From Ga0077527 sp021300125 (GTDB lineage: Bacteria > Pseudomonadota > Gammaproteobacteria > Burkholderiales > SG8-41), in assembly GCA_046339595.1 (NCBI GenBank), contig JBKDUF010000034.1, positions 1 to 64,000 of the forward strand: 64,000 nucleotides of DNA, given 5' to 3'. Of this stretch, positions 17,227 to 25,810 are shown one piece after another. The position numbers were made by a program, and so were the translations under genes. Numbering within the stretch: position 1 is the first letter of the stretch; every line of letters begins with the position of its first letter. The notes beneath the pieces were generated by a model. It saw nothing but the letters and a program-made list of their open reading frames with translations. It was not told where the DNA came from and searched no databases.

Positions 17227-18480
17227 ATGACAAACCCTTCACCATCCGCCGCCGGCCCCCTGGCCGGCGTGCGCGTCATTGAGCTCGGCCAGCTGATCGC
17301 CGGCCCCTTCTGCGGCAAGACACTCGCCGACTTCGGCGCCGAGGTCATCAAGATCGAGCCGCCGGGCAAGGGCGATCCGCTGCGCAAGTGGCGGCTGCTG
17401 AAAAACGGCAACTCGGTGTGGTGGGAAGTCCAGTCGCGCAACAAGCAGTCGGTGACGCTCGACCTGACGCAGCGCGAGGGCCAGGACATCCTGCGCCTGC
17501 TGGTGATGGAGGCCGATGTGCTGATCGAGAACTTCCGCCCCGGCAAGATGGAGGAGTGGGGCCTCGGCTACGAGGACCTGAAAACACTCAATCCTCGGCT
17601 GGTGATGGCACGGATCTCGGGCTACGGCCAGGACGGCCCGTACCGCGACCGCCCCGGCTTCGGCATCATTGCCGAATCGATGGGCGGCCTGCGCTACCTG
17701 ACCGCCGAGCCGGGGCGCGTGCCGGTGCGTGTCGGCGTGTCGATCGGCGACACCCTCGCCGCGCTGCATGCGGTGATCGGCATCCTGATGGCACTGTATT
17801 ACCGTGATCGTGTTCACCGCGATCGTATTCACCGCGACCACAACCCCGCCGAGGCCGGCCCTACCGAAGGCCAGGTCGTCGATGTCGCCCTCTACGAAAG
17901 CGTGTTCAACTGCATGGAAAGCCTGCTGCCGGAATACAGTGCTTTCAATGTCGTGCGCGAAGCCGCCGGCAGCGCGCTGCCGGGCATCGTGCCTTCCAAC
18001 GCCTATCCCTGCAGCGATGGCTGGATCCTGATCGGCGGCAACGGCGATGGCATATTCAAGCGACTGATGAAGGCGATCGGGCGCGAGGATTTCGCTGCAT
18101 CACCGGACATGGCCAGCAATGAAGGCCGCGTGAAACGGGTGACGGACATCGACGGCGCCATCACTGCCTGGACGCAGGCACAGGACAAGAAGTCGGCGCT
18201 GGAGGTCCTGGCCCGGCACGATGTGCCCTCGGGCGCGATCTACTCCGTGGCCGACATTGCGGCTGATGCGCAGTACCGGGCGCGCGACATGATCCTCAAC
18301 ATCACCACCCGCGACGGCTACACCGTCGACGTCCCGGGCATCGTGCCCAAGCTCTCGGCGACCCCCGGCGGCATCCGCACCCCCGCGCCGCGGCTGGGCG
18401 AGGATACGGCTGCAATACTGGCGCGCGCGGGGCTCAAACCGGAGACCCTGGCCGATTTGCGCGCCAAGGGCGTGATATAA
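17227..18480 (+). CDS. CaiB/BaiF-type (class III) CoA-transferase, first copy
   Basis: 417 residues, starting after GGAGG. Family features: GVRVIELGQLIAGPFCGKTLADFGAEVIKIEPPGKGD in pieces (ELGQLIAGP, GAEVIKIEPP), SRNKQSVTLDL, ENFRPG and the catalytic Asp in SIGDT near residue 175. It moves CoA between a donor thioester and a carboxylic acid in the cytoplasm. Residues ~193-205 carry a 15-base tandem repeat (RDRVH-RDRIH-RDH), an apparent loop expansion. Following a molybdenum hydroxylase, it may activate the hydroxylase's substrate or product; the acid is unknown. Confidence 0.9.
   Translation: MTNPSPSAAGPLAGVRVIELGQLIAGPFCGKTLADFGAEVIKIEPPGKGDPLRKWRLLKNGNSVWWEVQSRNKQSVTLDLTQREGQDILRLLVMEADVLIENFRPGKMEEWGLGYEDLKTLNPRLVMARISGYGQDGPYRDRPGFGIIAESMGGLRYLTAEPGRVPVRVGVSIGDTLAALHAVIGILMALYYRDRVHRDRIHRDHNPAEAGPTEGQVVDVALYESVFNCMESLLPEYSAFNVVREAAGSALPGIVPSNAYPCSDGWILIGGNGDGIFKRLMKAIGREDFAASPDMASNEGRVKRVTDIDGAITAWTQAQDKKSALEVLARHDVPSGAIYSVADIAADAQYRARDMILNITTRDGYTVDVPGIVPKLSATPGGIRTPAPRLGEDTAAILARAGLKPETLADLRAKGVI
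17803..17838 (+). repeat. 15-base tandem repeat inside the CoA-transferase gene
   Basis: Copies cgtgatcgtgttcac and cgcgatcgtattcac are followed by a partial cgcgac. The frame is kept and encodes RDRVH-RDRIH-RD. It falls in a charged loop after a hydrophobic helix. Confidence 0.8.
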
Positions 18481-18518
18481 AAATATCATATAAAACAATT
18501 ACTTATGGAGATTTCCGA

Positions 18519-18896
18519 ATGATCGACCGGCTTGACCATTTTGTCCTGACCACGCCCCAGCCCGAGGCGGTGATCCGCTTCTATACCGAGGTGCTGGGCA
18601 TGACGGCCGAAACCTTCGGCAACGGCCGGCTCGCCCTGAAATTCGGCCGCCAGAAAATCAACATCCATGTCAAAGGGCGCGAATACGAACCCAAGGCTCA
18701 TGCACCGGGTGCAGGCACGCTGGATTTCTGTTTCATTGCGGCAGTGCCCCTGGAGCAGGTGATGGCGAGGCTGGCGCTGCATGGCGTGAAGATCATCGAG
18801 GGCCCCTGCAACAAGACTGGCGCGATGGGACCGATCCGCTCGGTCTACTTCCGCGATCCCGACCTCAACCTGGTCGAGGTATCCCAGTATCTTTAG
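18519..18896 (+). CDS. VOC-family (glyoxalase/bleomycin-resistance fold) protein
   Basis: 125 residues, one VOC module. The first half has RLDHFVLTT (metal His) and FYTEVLGM. The second half has FRDPDLNLVEVSQYL, a typical metal Glu. It is close to the small virulence-protein/YaeR-like group, whose activities are mostly unknown: isomerases, lyases or dioxygenases depending on the member. It is preceded by an AT-rich 40-base gap holding the palindrome gatataaaaatatc, which covers the CoA-transferase stop. The role in the catabolic block is inferred only from position. Confidence 0.8.
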   Translation: MIDRLDHFVLTTPQPEAVIRFYTEVLGMTAETFGNGRLALKFGRQKINIHVKGREYEPKAHAPGAGTLDFCFIAAVPLEQVMARLALHGVKIIEGPCNKTGAMGPIRSVYFRDPDLNLVEVSQYL

Positions 18897-19033
18897 GGGG
18901 CAGGTGGACACGCTCATCGAATAGTCGCAGCTTCACAACACCGGATGGCGACCGAGCGGTGACGCCAAGGGTGGCGGACGATACCCATCTCCAGATGGCC
19001 GCGCGCTTGTGCGGCCTTCCAGCTGGCAGGTCT

Positions 19034-19219
19034 TCAGCCGCCAGTGCCCGGTGCAGCAGCGGAGTCCCGGGGCCTGTGCTGTCCGGAGACGGTCGCGGGA
19101 GCGGCTCGCGGTTCCCGCGGCAGCTTCGCTCCGCAGCGGATGCAGAAGACGTCTCGGCTGCCGACGGGCTGGTTGCACTGGTGGCAGCGCCGCAACTCGC
19201 AGGCTTTGCTGCCGCTCAC
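19034..19219 (-). CDS. Zinc-ribbon microprotein coupled to the alpha/beta hydrolase
   Basis: A 61-codon frame starting at GTG 19219, whose GTGA overlaps the TGA of the upstream hydrolase. Two CxxC knuckles, CHQC and CIRC, are spaced 14 residues apart (RCHQCNQPVGSRDVFCIRCG) and form a classic zinc ribbon. The tail is Pro/Arg/Ala-rich. Not assigned to a named family. Coupling to the hydrolase suggests co-expression and possibly a joint complex. The whole frame could also be read as part of a longer unlikely ORF, but only this portion has protein-like features. Confidence 0.6.
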   Translation of the reverse strand: MSGSKACELRRCHQCNQPVGSRDVFCIRCGAKLPREPRAAPATVSGQHRPRDSAAAPGTGG

Positions 19220-20385
19220 GGCCTGAGCTTGTCCTCGAACCAGTTCCACATCTCCGCCACGCCCAGGGTCAGATAGTCGCGCTGGCAGTGCTGGGCGCCG
19301 CCTTCCTCGGCGGTGAAGACGCGCAGCGTCTTGTCCGGCGAACCCGAGGCGTTGTAGAGCGCCTGGGCGTCGGCAAGCGGCACCTGCTCGTCGTCGGCGC
19401 CGTGCACGATCAGGAAGGGGCACTTCATCTTCTGCACCACGCCGTCAAGCTTGAAGGGTTCCAGTTTTTTCAGGGCCTCTTCCAGCGAATCGACGCCGAG
19501 GATCCACATGATGTGGTGGCCGGGCACCGACAGCGACAGCTTGAACTGCGCCTCGATGCGTTTTTTCCAGGTCGCGTGGTAATCCCAGATCGCGCCCCAG
19601 GCGATGCAGGCGGCAAAGCGCGGCTCCATCGAAGCCATGCGCGGTGCGTAGTAGCCGCCAAGGCTGATCGCGACCACGCCGATTTTCTTCGGGTCGACAT
19701 CGGCGCGCTTTTCCAGCCAGTCGACGCAGGCCGAGCCGGCCACTTCGTAGTCGTAGCGCAGGTACTGGCCGCGGAAGCGGATGGCTTCGCCGGTGCCGGG
19801 TCCGTCCATCACCAGCACCGAGATGCCGCGCCGGATCAGGTCGGGTACGCCGCGCACGTACTGGATTTCCTTGGTCACGTCGAGGCCGTCGAAATAGACC
19901 ACGCAGGGTGTGCGCGCGGATTTCTTGTTCTGCGCGTGAACAAAATAGCCAGGCAAGGAGCCGGCCGCGGTCGGAATCTCGACGATTTCGATCTTGACGT
20001 CGGTCAGCGCGACATGGCGGTGGAAGCAGTCCACGCCCTTTTTGTAGGCGGCATTCGCGATGTCGTCCTTGGGCGTGCGGAAGCGCTCGGCCATCTGGTA
20101 GTAGTTGCAGGCGCGCAGGTAGGCATGCGCCGCCGACACCGGGTGTTTCGAAGCCTCGAAGCGTTCGGCGTGGGAGCGCACCTTGTCCGCCACGTTCACG
20201 CAGGCGTGGAACCAGGCCTCGTCATCGTCGGGCGCCTTGTCCTTGAGCTGGAGGCCGATCTTGTGCAGCTCGCTGATTTCGGAGCCGCCGTAGGGTCCCG
20301 AGCTGAGCATGTTGATGAAGGCCGACGACCAGCGGTAGTTGCCGGGGAAGTACATGAAATAGGCGGGGTCTTTGGAGGCGGTCAT
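19216..20385 (-). CDS. Alpha/beta hydrolase, FrsA / 2,6-dihydroxypseudooxynicotine hydrolase-like
   Basis: 389 residues from ATG 20385. A helical N-terminal cap (about 1-130, with HAYLRACNYYQMAERF) precedes an alpha/beta-hydrolase core. The nucleophile segment is GVVAISLGGYYAPRM; PFLIVHGADDEQVP holds the acid region and GGAQHCQRDY the likely catalytic His. This cap-plus-core layout is shared by the FrsA esterases and the C-C bond hydrolases of nicotine catabolism. The reaction here is unknown: ester or C-C hydrolysis. It is transcribed opposite to the hydroxylase genes, downstream of the Bug protein gene, and ends with the zinc-ribbon overlap. Confidence 0.82.
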   Translation of the reverse strand: MTASKDPAYFMYFPGNYRWSSAFINMLSSGPYGGSEISELHKIGLQLKDKAPDDDEAWFHACVNVADKVRSHAERFEASKHPVSAAHAYLRACNYYQMAERFRTPKDDIANAAYKKGVDCFHRHVALTDVKIEIVEIPTAAGSLPGYFVHAQNKKSARTPCVVYFDGLDVTKEIQYVRGVPDLIRRGISVLVMDGPGTGEAIRFRGQYLRYDYEVAGSACVDWLEKRADVDPKKIGVVAISLGGYYAPRMASMEPRFAACIAWGAIWDYHATWKKRIEAQFKLSLSVPGHHIMWILGVDSLEEALKKLEPFKLDGVVQKMKCPFLIVHGADDEQVPLADAQALYNASGSPDKTLRVFTAEEGGAQHCQRDYLTLGVAEMWNWFEDKLRP

Positions 20386-20431
20386 TGCGGATCCTTGGGT
20401 GGGCTGTAGTGGTTTGGCTGGCGGATCAGGT

Positions 20432-21397
20432 TCACTGTTTCTGGATATTGGCGGCCTTGGCCACCCGTGCCCAGCGTTCGGTTTCCGCGCGCAGGAAATC
20501 GGCATAGGCGGTGAGGGTGATGCCGCTGGCCTCATGCCCCTGGCCGGAGTAGAGCGACTTGGCCTCGGGCGTGCCGAGTTGGCGCGACACGATTTCGGCG
20601 ATGCGCGTGGTGATTGCCGCCGGCGTTCCCGCCGGCGCCAGCACGCCGTTCCAGTTATAGCTTTCGAAATCCTTGATGCCCTGCTCGGCGATGGTGGCCA
20701 CGTTGGGCAGCAGCGGCGAGCGTTCGCGCGAGGTCACGCCCAGGCAGCGCAGCTTGCCTGCATTCACCAGCGGCGCCGAGATCGCGAACTGGTTGATGGC
20801 GAGCTCGATGTTGCCGGCAATCAGGTCGACCGTGTATTGCGCGGCTCCCTTGTACGGGATGTGGTTGAGCTTGACGCCGGCCTGCATCGCGAACAGCTCG
20901 GTGGCCAGGTGGCCGACGGTGCCGTGGCCGGGCGATCCGTAGTTGATCTGGCCCGGCCGCGCACGAGCCAGTGCGACGAACTCCTTGACGTTGCGCGCCG
21001 GCAGGCTGGGATGCAGGCAGATGCAGCTCGCGCTGCGTGCGATCAGCACGATGGGCGCCAGATCGCGCAGGGTGTCGTAGGGCATCTGGTTGCGCACCGA
21101 GGGGGCGATGGTCAACGGGCCTGGATTGCCGGCGAGCAGGGTGTAGCCGTCGGGTGCGCTGCGCACCACGGCCTCGGTGCCGGGCACGCCACCGGCGCCG
21201 CCGCGGTTCTCGACAATGAACTGCTGGCCGAGTGCCGCGGTCAGTTGCTGGGCCGCCCAGCGTGCCTGGTTGTCGGTGGGGCCGGCGGGCGCGAAGGGCA
21301 CGATGATGCGTACCGGCTTTACCGGATAGTTCTGGGCTTGTGCGATGGCGGGCAGCAACAGCAGCCCGGCAAACAGGGGGGGCAACAGCTTGGGCAT
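20432..21397 (-). CDS. Bug family (TctC) tripartite tricarboxylate transporter substrate-binding protein
   Basis: 321 residues from ATG 21397 with GGAGGA upstream. The signal peptide is MPKLLPPLFAGLLLLPAIAQA. Then come the Bug signatures YPVKPVRIIVPFAPAGPTDNQAR, ENRGGAGG, GYTLLAG and GHLATELF...HIPYKG in order. It captures an organic acid in the periplasm, probably the substrate of the surrounding pathway. No TctA/TctB membrane genes are adjacent, which is common for Bug proteins in Burkholderiales-type genomes. Forty-six bases separate it from the hydrolase; the two are probably one operon. Confidence 0.92.
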   Translation of the reverse strand: MPKLLPPLFAGLLLLPAIAQAQNYPVKPVRIIVPFAPAGPTDNQARWAAQQLTAALGQQFIVENRGGAGGVPGTEAVVRSAPDGYTLLAGNPGPLTIAPSVRNQMPYDTLRDLAPIVLIARSASCICLHPSLPARNVKEFVALARARPGQINYGSPGHGTVGHLATELFAMQAGVKLNHIPYKGAAQYTVDLIAGNIELAINQFAISAPLVNAGKLRCLGVTSRERSPLLPNVATIAEQGIKDFESYNWNGVLAPAGTPAAITTRIAEIVSRQLGTPEAKSLYSGQGHEASGITLTAYADFLRAETERWARVAKAANIQKQ

Positions 21398-21498
21398 GGG
21401 TTCCTCCGGGGGCGGCATGTCATGTTGTGAACTTTTCGGGCGGCCGCGAAATTCACGATAGAGAGAGGTCGTGCGGAAGTCAATCCACGCGGGGGGGT

Positions 21499-21508
21499 CT
21501 GCTAAAAT
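21499..21508 (+). promoter_or_regulatory. Extended -10 promoter element for the crotonase gene
   Basis: TG-C-TAAAAT is an extended -10 pattern, with a weak tcaatc at the -35 position. It lies 39 bases before the crotonase ATG in the region divergent from the Bug gene. Confidence 0.4.
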
Positions 21509-21546
21509 CCGCGCTCTTCGAACCATCATTCCACCGGGGGAAGCCC

Positions 21547-22446
21547 ATGGCCGCCAAAGCCAAGAAGTCCAAAAGCCGCAAATACACCGACATCATCTGC
21601 GAGGTGAAGGACCAGGTCGCCTGGATCACCATCGACCGCGAGAAGGTGCTCAACGCCTTCCGCGAGCAGACCCTCGACGAGATGATCGACGCGCTGAAAT
21701 CGACCCGCGAAGACCCCTCCATCGTCTGCGCCGTGGTCACCGGCAAGGGCAACCGTTCGTTCTCCGCAGGCGGCGACTTCTACGCGATGAAGCGCCTGAA
21801 CTTCACCAACGCCTACATGTGGAACGACCGCATGCTCGGCCTGGCAATGACCATCCGCGGCCTGCCGATCCCGGTGATCGCGATGGTCAACGGCTGGTGC
21901 ATGGGCGGGGGCCACGAGCTGGCGCTTTGGTGTGACCTGGTGATCGCCTCGGAAAACGCCGTGCTCGGCCAGACCGGTGCAAAAGTCGGGGCCTGTCCGA
22001 CGGTCGGCGCAACCCAGTACATCCCGCGCATCATCGGCGAACGCCTCGCGCGCGAGATGATTTTCTGCGCCCGCCGCTTTACCGCCAAGGAAGCCGTCGA
22101 AATCGGCCTGATCAACAAGTGCGTGCCGCAGAAGGACCTGTTGAAAGAAACCCTGAAATGGTGCGAAACCATGAAGGGCCACAGCGCGCTGACCATCCGC
22201 ATGACCAAGAAGTCGCTCAATTTCGAATCCGACAACCTGTATTCGTCCTGGCAGCACGGCATGGAACTGCTCGCGCATGTCTGGGGTTCTCCCGAGGCCA
22301 ACGAGGGCATGGATGCCTTCCTGGCCGGCCGCAAGCCGAACTTCCAGAAATTCCGCCTGCAGGCGAAGAAGGAACTGGAGAAATACACCGACGGCTGCGA
22401 GCGCGACCTCAATGCGCCGCCCTCGATGCGCCGCAAGCGCAAGTAA
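21547..22446 (+). CDS. Crotonase-fold enzyme, MenB/BadI-like (enoyl-CoA hydratase family)
   Basis: 299 residues from ATG 21547, after GGGGGAA. Oxyanion-hole segments are SFSAGGDFYAM and GWCMGGGHELALWCDL. The stretch LGQTGAKVG, IIGERLAREMIFCARRF and the ending FLAGRKPNFQKF match the MenB/BadI branch better than ordinary hydratases. That branch does Dieckmann-type condensation or the reverse ring cleavage of 2-ketocyclohexane carboxyl-CoA. It may therefore open a ring in the local pathway. The Lys-rich N-terminus (MAAKAKKSKSRK) and basic C-terminal tail are extra to the core. Specific substrate unknown. Confidence 0.82.
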   Translation: MAAKAKKSKSRKYTDIICEVKDQVAWITIDREKVLNAFREQTLDEMIDALKSTREDPSIVCAVVTGKGNRSFSAGGDFYAMKRLNFTNAYMWNDRMLGLAMTIRGLPIPVIAMVNGWCMGGGHELALWCDLVIASENAVLGQTGAKVGACPTVGATQYIPRIIGERLAREMIFCARRFTAKEAVEIGLINKCVPQKDLLKETLKWCETMKGHSALTIRMTKKSLNFESDNLYSSWQHGMELLAHVWGSPEANEGMDAFLAGRKPNFQKFRLQAKKELEKYTDGCERDLNAPPSMRRKRK

Positions 22447-22459
22447 GCGGTAACGGACA

Positions 22460-22488
22460 GGCGGCGGGCGCAGGCCCGCCGCCTTTTC
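22460..22488 (+). terminator. Intrinsic terminator after the crotonase gene
   Basis: A perfect 10-base-pair stem ggcggcgggc / gcccgccgcc with loop gcag, followed by ttttctt. It sits between the crotonase and the second CoA-transferase, so the latter may need its own promoter or read-through. Confidence 0.85.
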
Positions 22489-22520
22489 TTCCGGTTTCAC
22501 GTTTTCGCTGAAGATCACCG

Positions 22521-23726
22521 ATGCCTTCCAATCCGAAACCCGGCGCCCTCCAGGGCATCCGCGTCCTCGACCTGACCCGCATCCTTGCCGGTCCGCTGTG
22601 CACGATGATGCTCGGCGACATGGGCGCCGACGTGATCAAGGTCGAGCCGCCCGGCGCGGGAGACGACACCCGCAGCTGGGGTCCGCCCTTTGCCGAGGGC
22701 GAGTCGGCCTATTACCTCGGGGTCAACCGCAACAAGCGCTCGATCACGCTGAACATGGCGGTGAAATCCGGGCAGGAAGTGCTTGCCGGGCTGATCAGGA
22801 AATCCGACGTGCTGGTCGAGAACTTCAAGGTCGGCACATTGGAGAAATGGGGTTTCGGCAATGACTGGCTGCAGGAGCACGCCCCGAAGCTTGTGCGCTG
22901 CTCGATCACCGGCTACGGCTCGGTCGGCCCCAAGGCCGGACTGCCCGGCTACGACTTCATCCTGCAGGCGGAATCCGGCCTGATGAGCATCACCGGCGAG
23001 CCCGGCGGCACGCCGATGAAATACGGCGTCGCAATCGTCGATGTCTGCACTGGCATGCTCGCCTGCAATTCGGTGCTGGCGGCGCTGAATGCGCGGTACT
23101 CCACGGGCCGCGGCCAGCATGTCGAGGTCTCGCTGTTCGATTCGGGGCTGGCAATGCTCGCCAACGTCGCCTCGAACCATCTCATTTCCGGGAAAAATGC
23201 CAGCCGTTTCGGCAATGGCCATCCCAACATCGTGCCCTACACGGCCTATCCGACGCGGGATGACATGATCGCGGTCGCCGTGGGCAACGACGGGCAGTTC
23301 GCCAAGTTCGCCGCGGTGCTGGGTCATGCGGAGTGGGCCACGGATCCGCGTTTCGCCAAAAACCCGGACCGCGTCGGCCACCGCGAGGCGATCGACGCGC
23401 TGATCACCGCAGAACTCAAGGGCGAGGGCGCCGAACACTGGATCGAACAGCTCACCGCTGCCGGCATCCCCTGCGGCCGCATCAACAGCGTGGCCCAGGC
23501 CCTGGCAGCGCCGCATGCCATTGCGCGGGAGATGGTGACTGCGGTCGATCATCCCACCGCCGGCGCCGTGAAGATGCTGGGCATTCCCTTCCGTTTCAGC
23601 GACACGCCGGCGAGCATCCGCAGCGCACCGCCGCTGCTGGGTCAGCACACCGAGGCCGTATTGCGCGAGGAGTTGGGCTTCAGTGACGCCCGCATCTCCG
23701 CGCTGCGGCAAGAAAAAGTTATTTAA
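22521..23726 (+). CDS. CaiB/BaiF-type (class III) CoA-transferase, second copy
   Basis: 401 residues. Features include RVLDLTRILAGPLCTMMLGDMGADVIKVEPPGAGD in pieces (LTRILAGPLC, GADVIKVEPP), NRNKRSITLNM, ENFKVG and the catalytic Asp in AIVDVCTG near residue 174. It has GYGSVGPKAGLPGYDFILQA, as in succinyl-CoA-dependent members. It is clearly diverged from the copy at 17.2 kb, so the two probably handle different acids or different steps. A VOC epimerase-like gene follows 17 bases later. Donor and acceptor are unknown. Confidence 0.92.
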   Translation: MPSNPKPGALQGIRVLDLTRILAGPLCTMMLGDMGADVIKVEPPGAGDDTRSWGPPFAEGESAYYLGVNRNKRSITLNMAVKSGQEVLAGLIRKSDVLVENFKVGTLEKWGFGNDWLQEHAPKLVRCSITGYGSVGPKAGLPGYDFILQAESGLMSITGEPGGTPMKYGVAIVDVCTGMLACNSVLAALNARYSTGRGQHVEVSLFDSGLAMLANVASNHLISGKNASRFGNGHPNIVPYTAYPTRDDMIAVAVGNDGQFAKFAAVLGHAEWATDPRFAKNPDRVGHREAIDALITAELKGEGAEHWIEQLTAAGIPCGRINSVAQALAAPHAIAREMVTAVDHPTAGAVKMLGIPFRFSDTPASIRSAPPLLGQHTEAVLREELGFSDARISALRQEKVI

Positions 23727-23743
23727 ATCAACGGGTTGAAATT

Positions 23744-24163
23744 GTGATCATCGGTCTCAGCCATGTTTCGATCGTGGTGCCCGATCTCGCCGCCGCCTTG
23801 CGCAGGCTGGAGCAGACATATGGCTTGAGTGGGGGCGCGATCAAGGTCAATGAAGAGCAGGGTGTGCGCATGACCTATGTCGATCTCGGCAACGCCAAGA
23901 TCGAGCTGATGGAGCCCTCGCGTGCGGATTCGCCGGTGGCGAAATTCCTCGAGCGCAATCCGAAGGGCGGTATCCACCACTTCTGCCTCGGTGTCGAAGA
24001 TGTCGGGCAAACCACGCAGAAACTCGCTGCCGCCGGCGTGCAGGTGCTCGGCGCGGGCAAGATGCAGCTCAACGTGCATGGTGAACGCATTGCTTTCGTG
24101 CACCCGAAGGATTTTCTGGGTGCACTGGTCGAACTTGAGGAAACGGGGACGGATCATGGCTGA
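23744..24163 (+). CDS. VOC-family protein, methylmalonyl-CoA epimerase-like
   Basis: 139 residues from GTG 23744. Two VOC halves: IGLSHVSIVVPDL...LRRLEQTYGL and GGIHHFCLGVEDVGQTTQKL, ending VHPKDFLGALVELEE. The metal ligands typical of methylmalonyl-CoA epimerases (His, His, Glu) are in place: HVSIVV, HHFCLGV, ELEE. It probably epimerizes an acyl-CoA with an acidic alpha carbon. No methylmalonyl-CoA mutase is nearby, so the real substrate may be another branched acyl-CoA of the pathway. It overlaps the next gene by 8 bases. Confidence 0.82.
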   Translation: MIIGLSHVSIVVPDLAAALRRLEQTYGLSGGAIKVNEEQGVRMTYVDLGNAKIELMEPSRADSPVAKFLERNPKGGIHHFCLGVEDVGQTTQKLAAAGVQVLGAGKMQLNVHGERIAFVHPKDFLGALVELEETGTDHG

Positions 24164-25223
24164 ACAGAAACAGCAGCAGCGCATTTCTGGCGACAGACTG
24201 CAGGCGTTCATCGCATCCGCCTTCGAGGCGGTCGATGTGCCCCGTGATGATGCAAAAACCATCGCCCAGCTGATGGCGCAGGCCGACATCAACGGCTCCG
24301 AGGGCCACGGCGTGTTCCGCCTGCCGCAGTACGTCCGCCGCATCAAGGGCAAGGCAATCAATGTCCGGCCGAACATCCGCGTCGAGCGCGAACTGGCCGC
24401 CATGGCCCTGGTCCATGGCGACAACGGCATGGGCCACCTGGTGATGAAGTTTGCCGCGGAGAAGGCGATCGAAAAGGCGAAGACCGCCGGTGTGGCCTGG
24501 GTCGGCGCGCGCTGGAGCAATCATGCCGGTCCGGCCTCGCTCTACGCGACGATGCCGCTGGCGCACAACATGATCGGCCTCTACATGGCCGTGGGCAGCG
24601 CCAACCATCTGCCCCCCTGGGGCGGGCTCGACATGCTGCTGTCGACCAATCCGATCGCGGTCGCGGTTCCGGCGGGCGATGAACCGGCGGTGATCCTCGA
24701 CATGGCGACCACGGTGGCGGCCTACGGCAAGGTCAAGACCAAGGCCCAGCGCGGCGAGATGATGCCCGAGGGCTGGATGATGGATCGTACCGGCAATCCG
24801 CTGACCGATCCGAAGCGTGCGAACGAAGGATTCCTGCTGCCGATCGGCGGCTACAAGGGCTATGGCCTCGCGCTGGTCATCGGCATGCTAGCCGGTAACC
24901 TCAATGCCGCGGCGATGGGCAGGGACGTCATCGACTTCAACAATGATGACACCAGCGAAACCAACACCGGGCATGCCATCGTCGCCATCAACATCGAGGC
25001 CTTCCAGGACCTGAAGGAATTCAAGTCGGGCATGGACATGCTGATCCGGGACATCCGCAACTCCCAGCGCCTGCCCAATGTCGATCGCATCCGCCTGCCC
25101 GGTGACGGCACTCATGTGGCGCGTGCCGACCGCGAGAAAAACGGCGTGCCGATCCCGGAAGCGCTGCTTGCCGCACTGGATCAGCTGGCCGGCGACCTGA
25201 AGATCGCGAAACTCCCTCGCTGA
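24156..25223 (+). CDS. Ldh-family NAD(P)-dependent dehydrogenase (malate / L-lactate / sulfolactate type)
   Basis: 355 residues from ATG 24156. It belongs to the non-Rossmann Ldh_2 family: ADINGSEGHGVFRLPQYVRR near the N-terminus, WSNHAGPASLYATMPLAHNMIG with the catalytic His, and NPIAVAVPAGDEPAVILDMATT (in pieces) and PIGGYKGYGLALVIGML later. It oxidizes a 2-hydroxy acid or its relative with NAD(P)+ in the cytoplasm. Its position after a CoA-transferase and epimerase suggests a late step of the local pathway. It is the last intact gene before the decayed region. Confidence 0.88.
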   Translation: MAEQKQQQRISGDRLQAFIASAFEAVDVPRDDAKTIAQLMAQADINGSEGHGVFRLPQYVRRIKGKAINVRPNIRVERELAAMALVHGDNGMGHLVMKFAAEKAIEKAKTAGVAWVGARWSNHAGPASLYATMPLAHNMIGLYMAVGSANHLPPWGGLDMLLSTNPIAVAVPAGDEPAVILDMATTVAAYGKVKTKAQRGEMMPEGWMMDRTGNPLTDPKRANEGFLLPIGGYKGYGLALVIGMLAGNLNAAAMGRDVIDFNNDDTSETNTGHAIVAINIEAFQDLKEFKSGMDMLIRDIRNSQRLPNVDRIRLPGDGTHVARADREKNGVPIPEALLAALDQLAGDLKIAKLPR

Positions 25224-25284
25224 GCTCCGCGGTGTGTAAGCGTCTGTAACTGACGCTGTCGCCTCAGCCCGACAGTACTTGAGG

Positions 25285-25300
25285 TGTGACATATATCACG
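25285..25300 (+). promoter_or_regulatory. CRP-like palindromic site
   Basis: TGTGA-CATATA-TCACG matches the CRP/Vfr consensus TGTGA-N6-TCACA except for the last base. It lies between the Ldh-family gene and the decayed MlaC-like gene. Its function may be lost with the gene it served. Confidence 0.55.
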
Positions 25301-25307
25301 CTGCGGA

Positions 25308-25810
25308 GTGCACTTTCCCTGCATGCTGTGGAACATGTCATGGCGCGCGCGTGACAATCAGGGTGATGTTGCGACCTGTGATGGAGCGCGGCACAGGGAA
25401 AAAATCCCTACCCTGCTGGTGCTGTGCCTGTCTTTCGCGTCGGTCTCCACTGCGGCGGACACGGCCCCCGATATGCTGGTGAGGATCGCGTTGGAAGAGG
25501 TGCTCGGCGCGCTTGCGCGGGGCCTTGACGGACGCCCGCTGCAAACCATGGTCGAGCAGAAAGTGCTGCCGTATTTCGATTTCCGCGCCATGACCCGGCT
25601 TGCGCTCGGGTGCCACTGGCGCGATGCGACACCGGAGCAGCAGAAAGCGCTGGAGCAGGCTTTCCGCGGCCTGCTGTTGCGCAGTTGCGACGTGGCGCTG
25701 AACGAGGCTGGCCGCGGCGAGCGGCGAGTCGAAGTCCGCCCGCTGGTCCTCAAGCCCGGGGACGATTACGTCACGGTGCATGCGCTGTTGCGCGAGGGCG
25801 GGCGTCCACC
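25308..25810 (+). pseudogene. MlaC-like periplasmic lipid-binding protein, truncated
   Basis: Readable from GTG 25308 (or ATG 25323/25335) through a signal peptide (IPTLLVLCLSFASVSTAAD). MlaC/toluene-tolerance signatures follow: VLPYFDFRAMTRLALG, WRDATPEQQKALEQAFRGLL, VEVRPLVLKPGDDYVTV. The normal C-terminal ~80 residues are absent. At about 25805 the frame runs into unrelated codons, while kinase sequence begins in another frame. MlaC proteins carry phospholipids between membranes. The break looks like a deletion that fused this gene to glrK. The raw frame stops at 25868. Confidence 0.8.
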
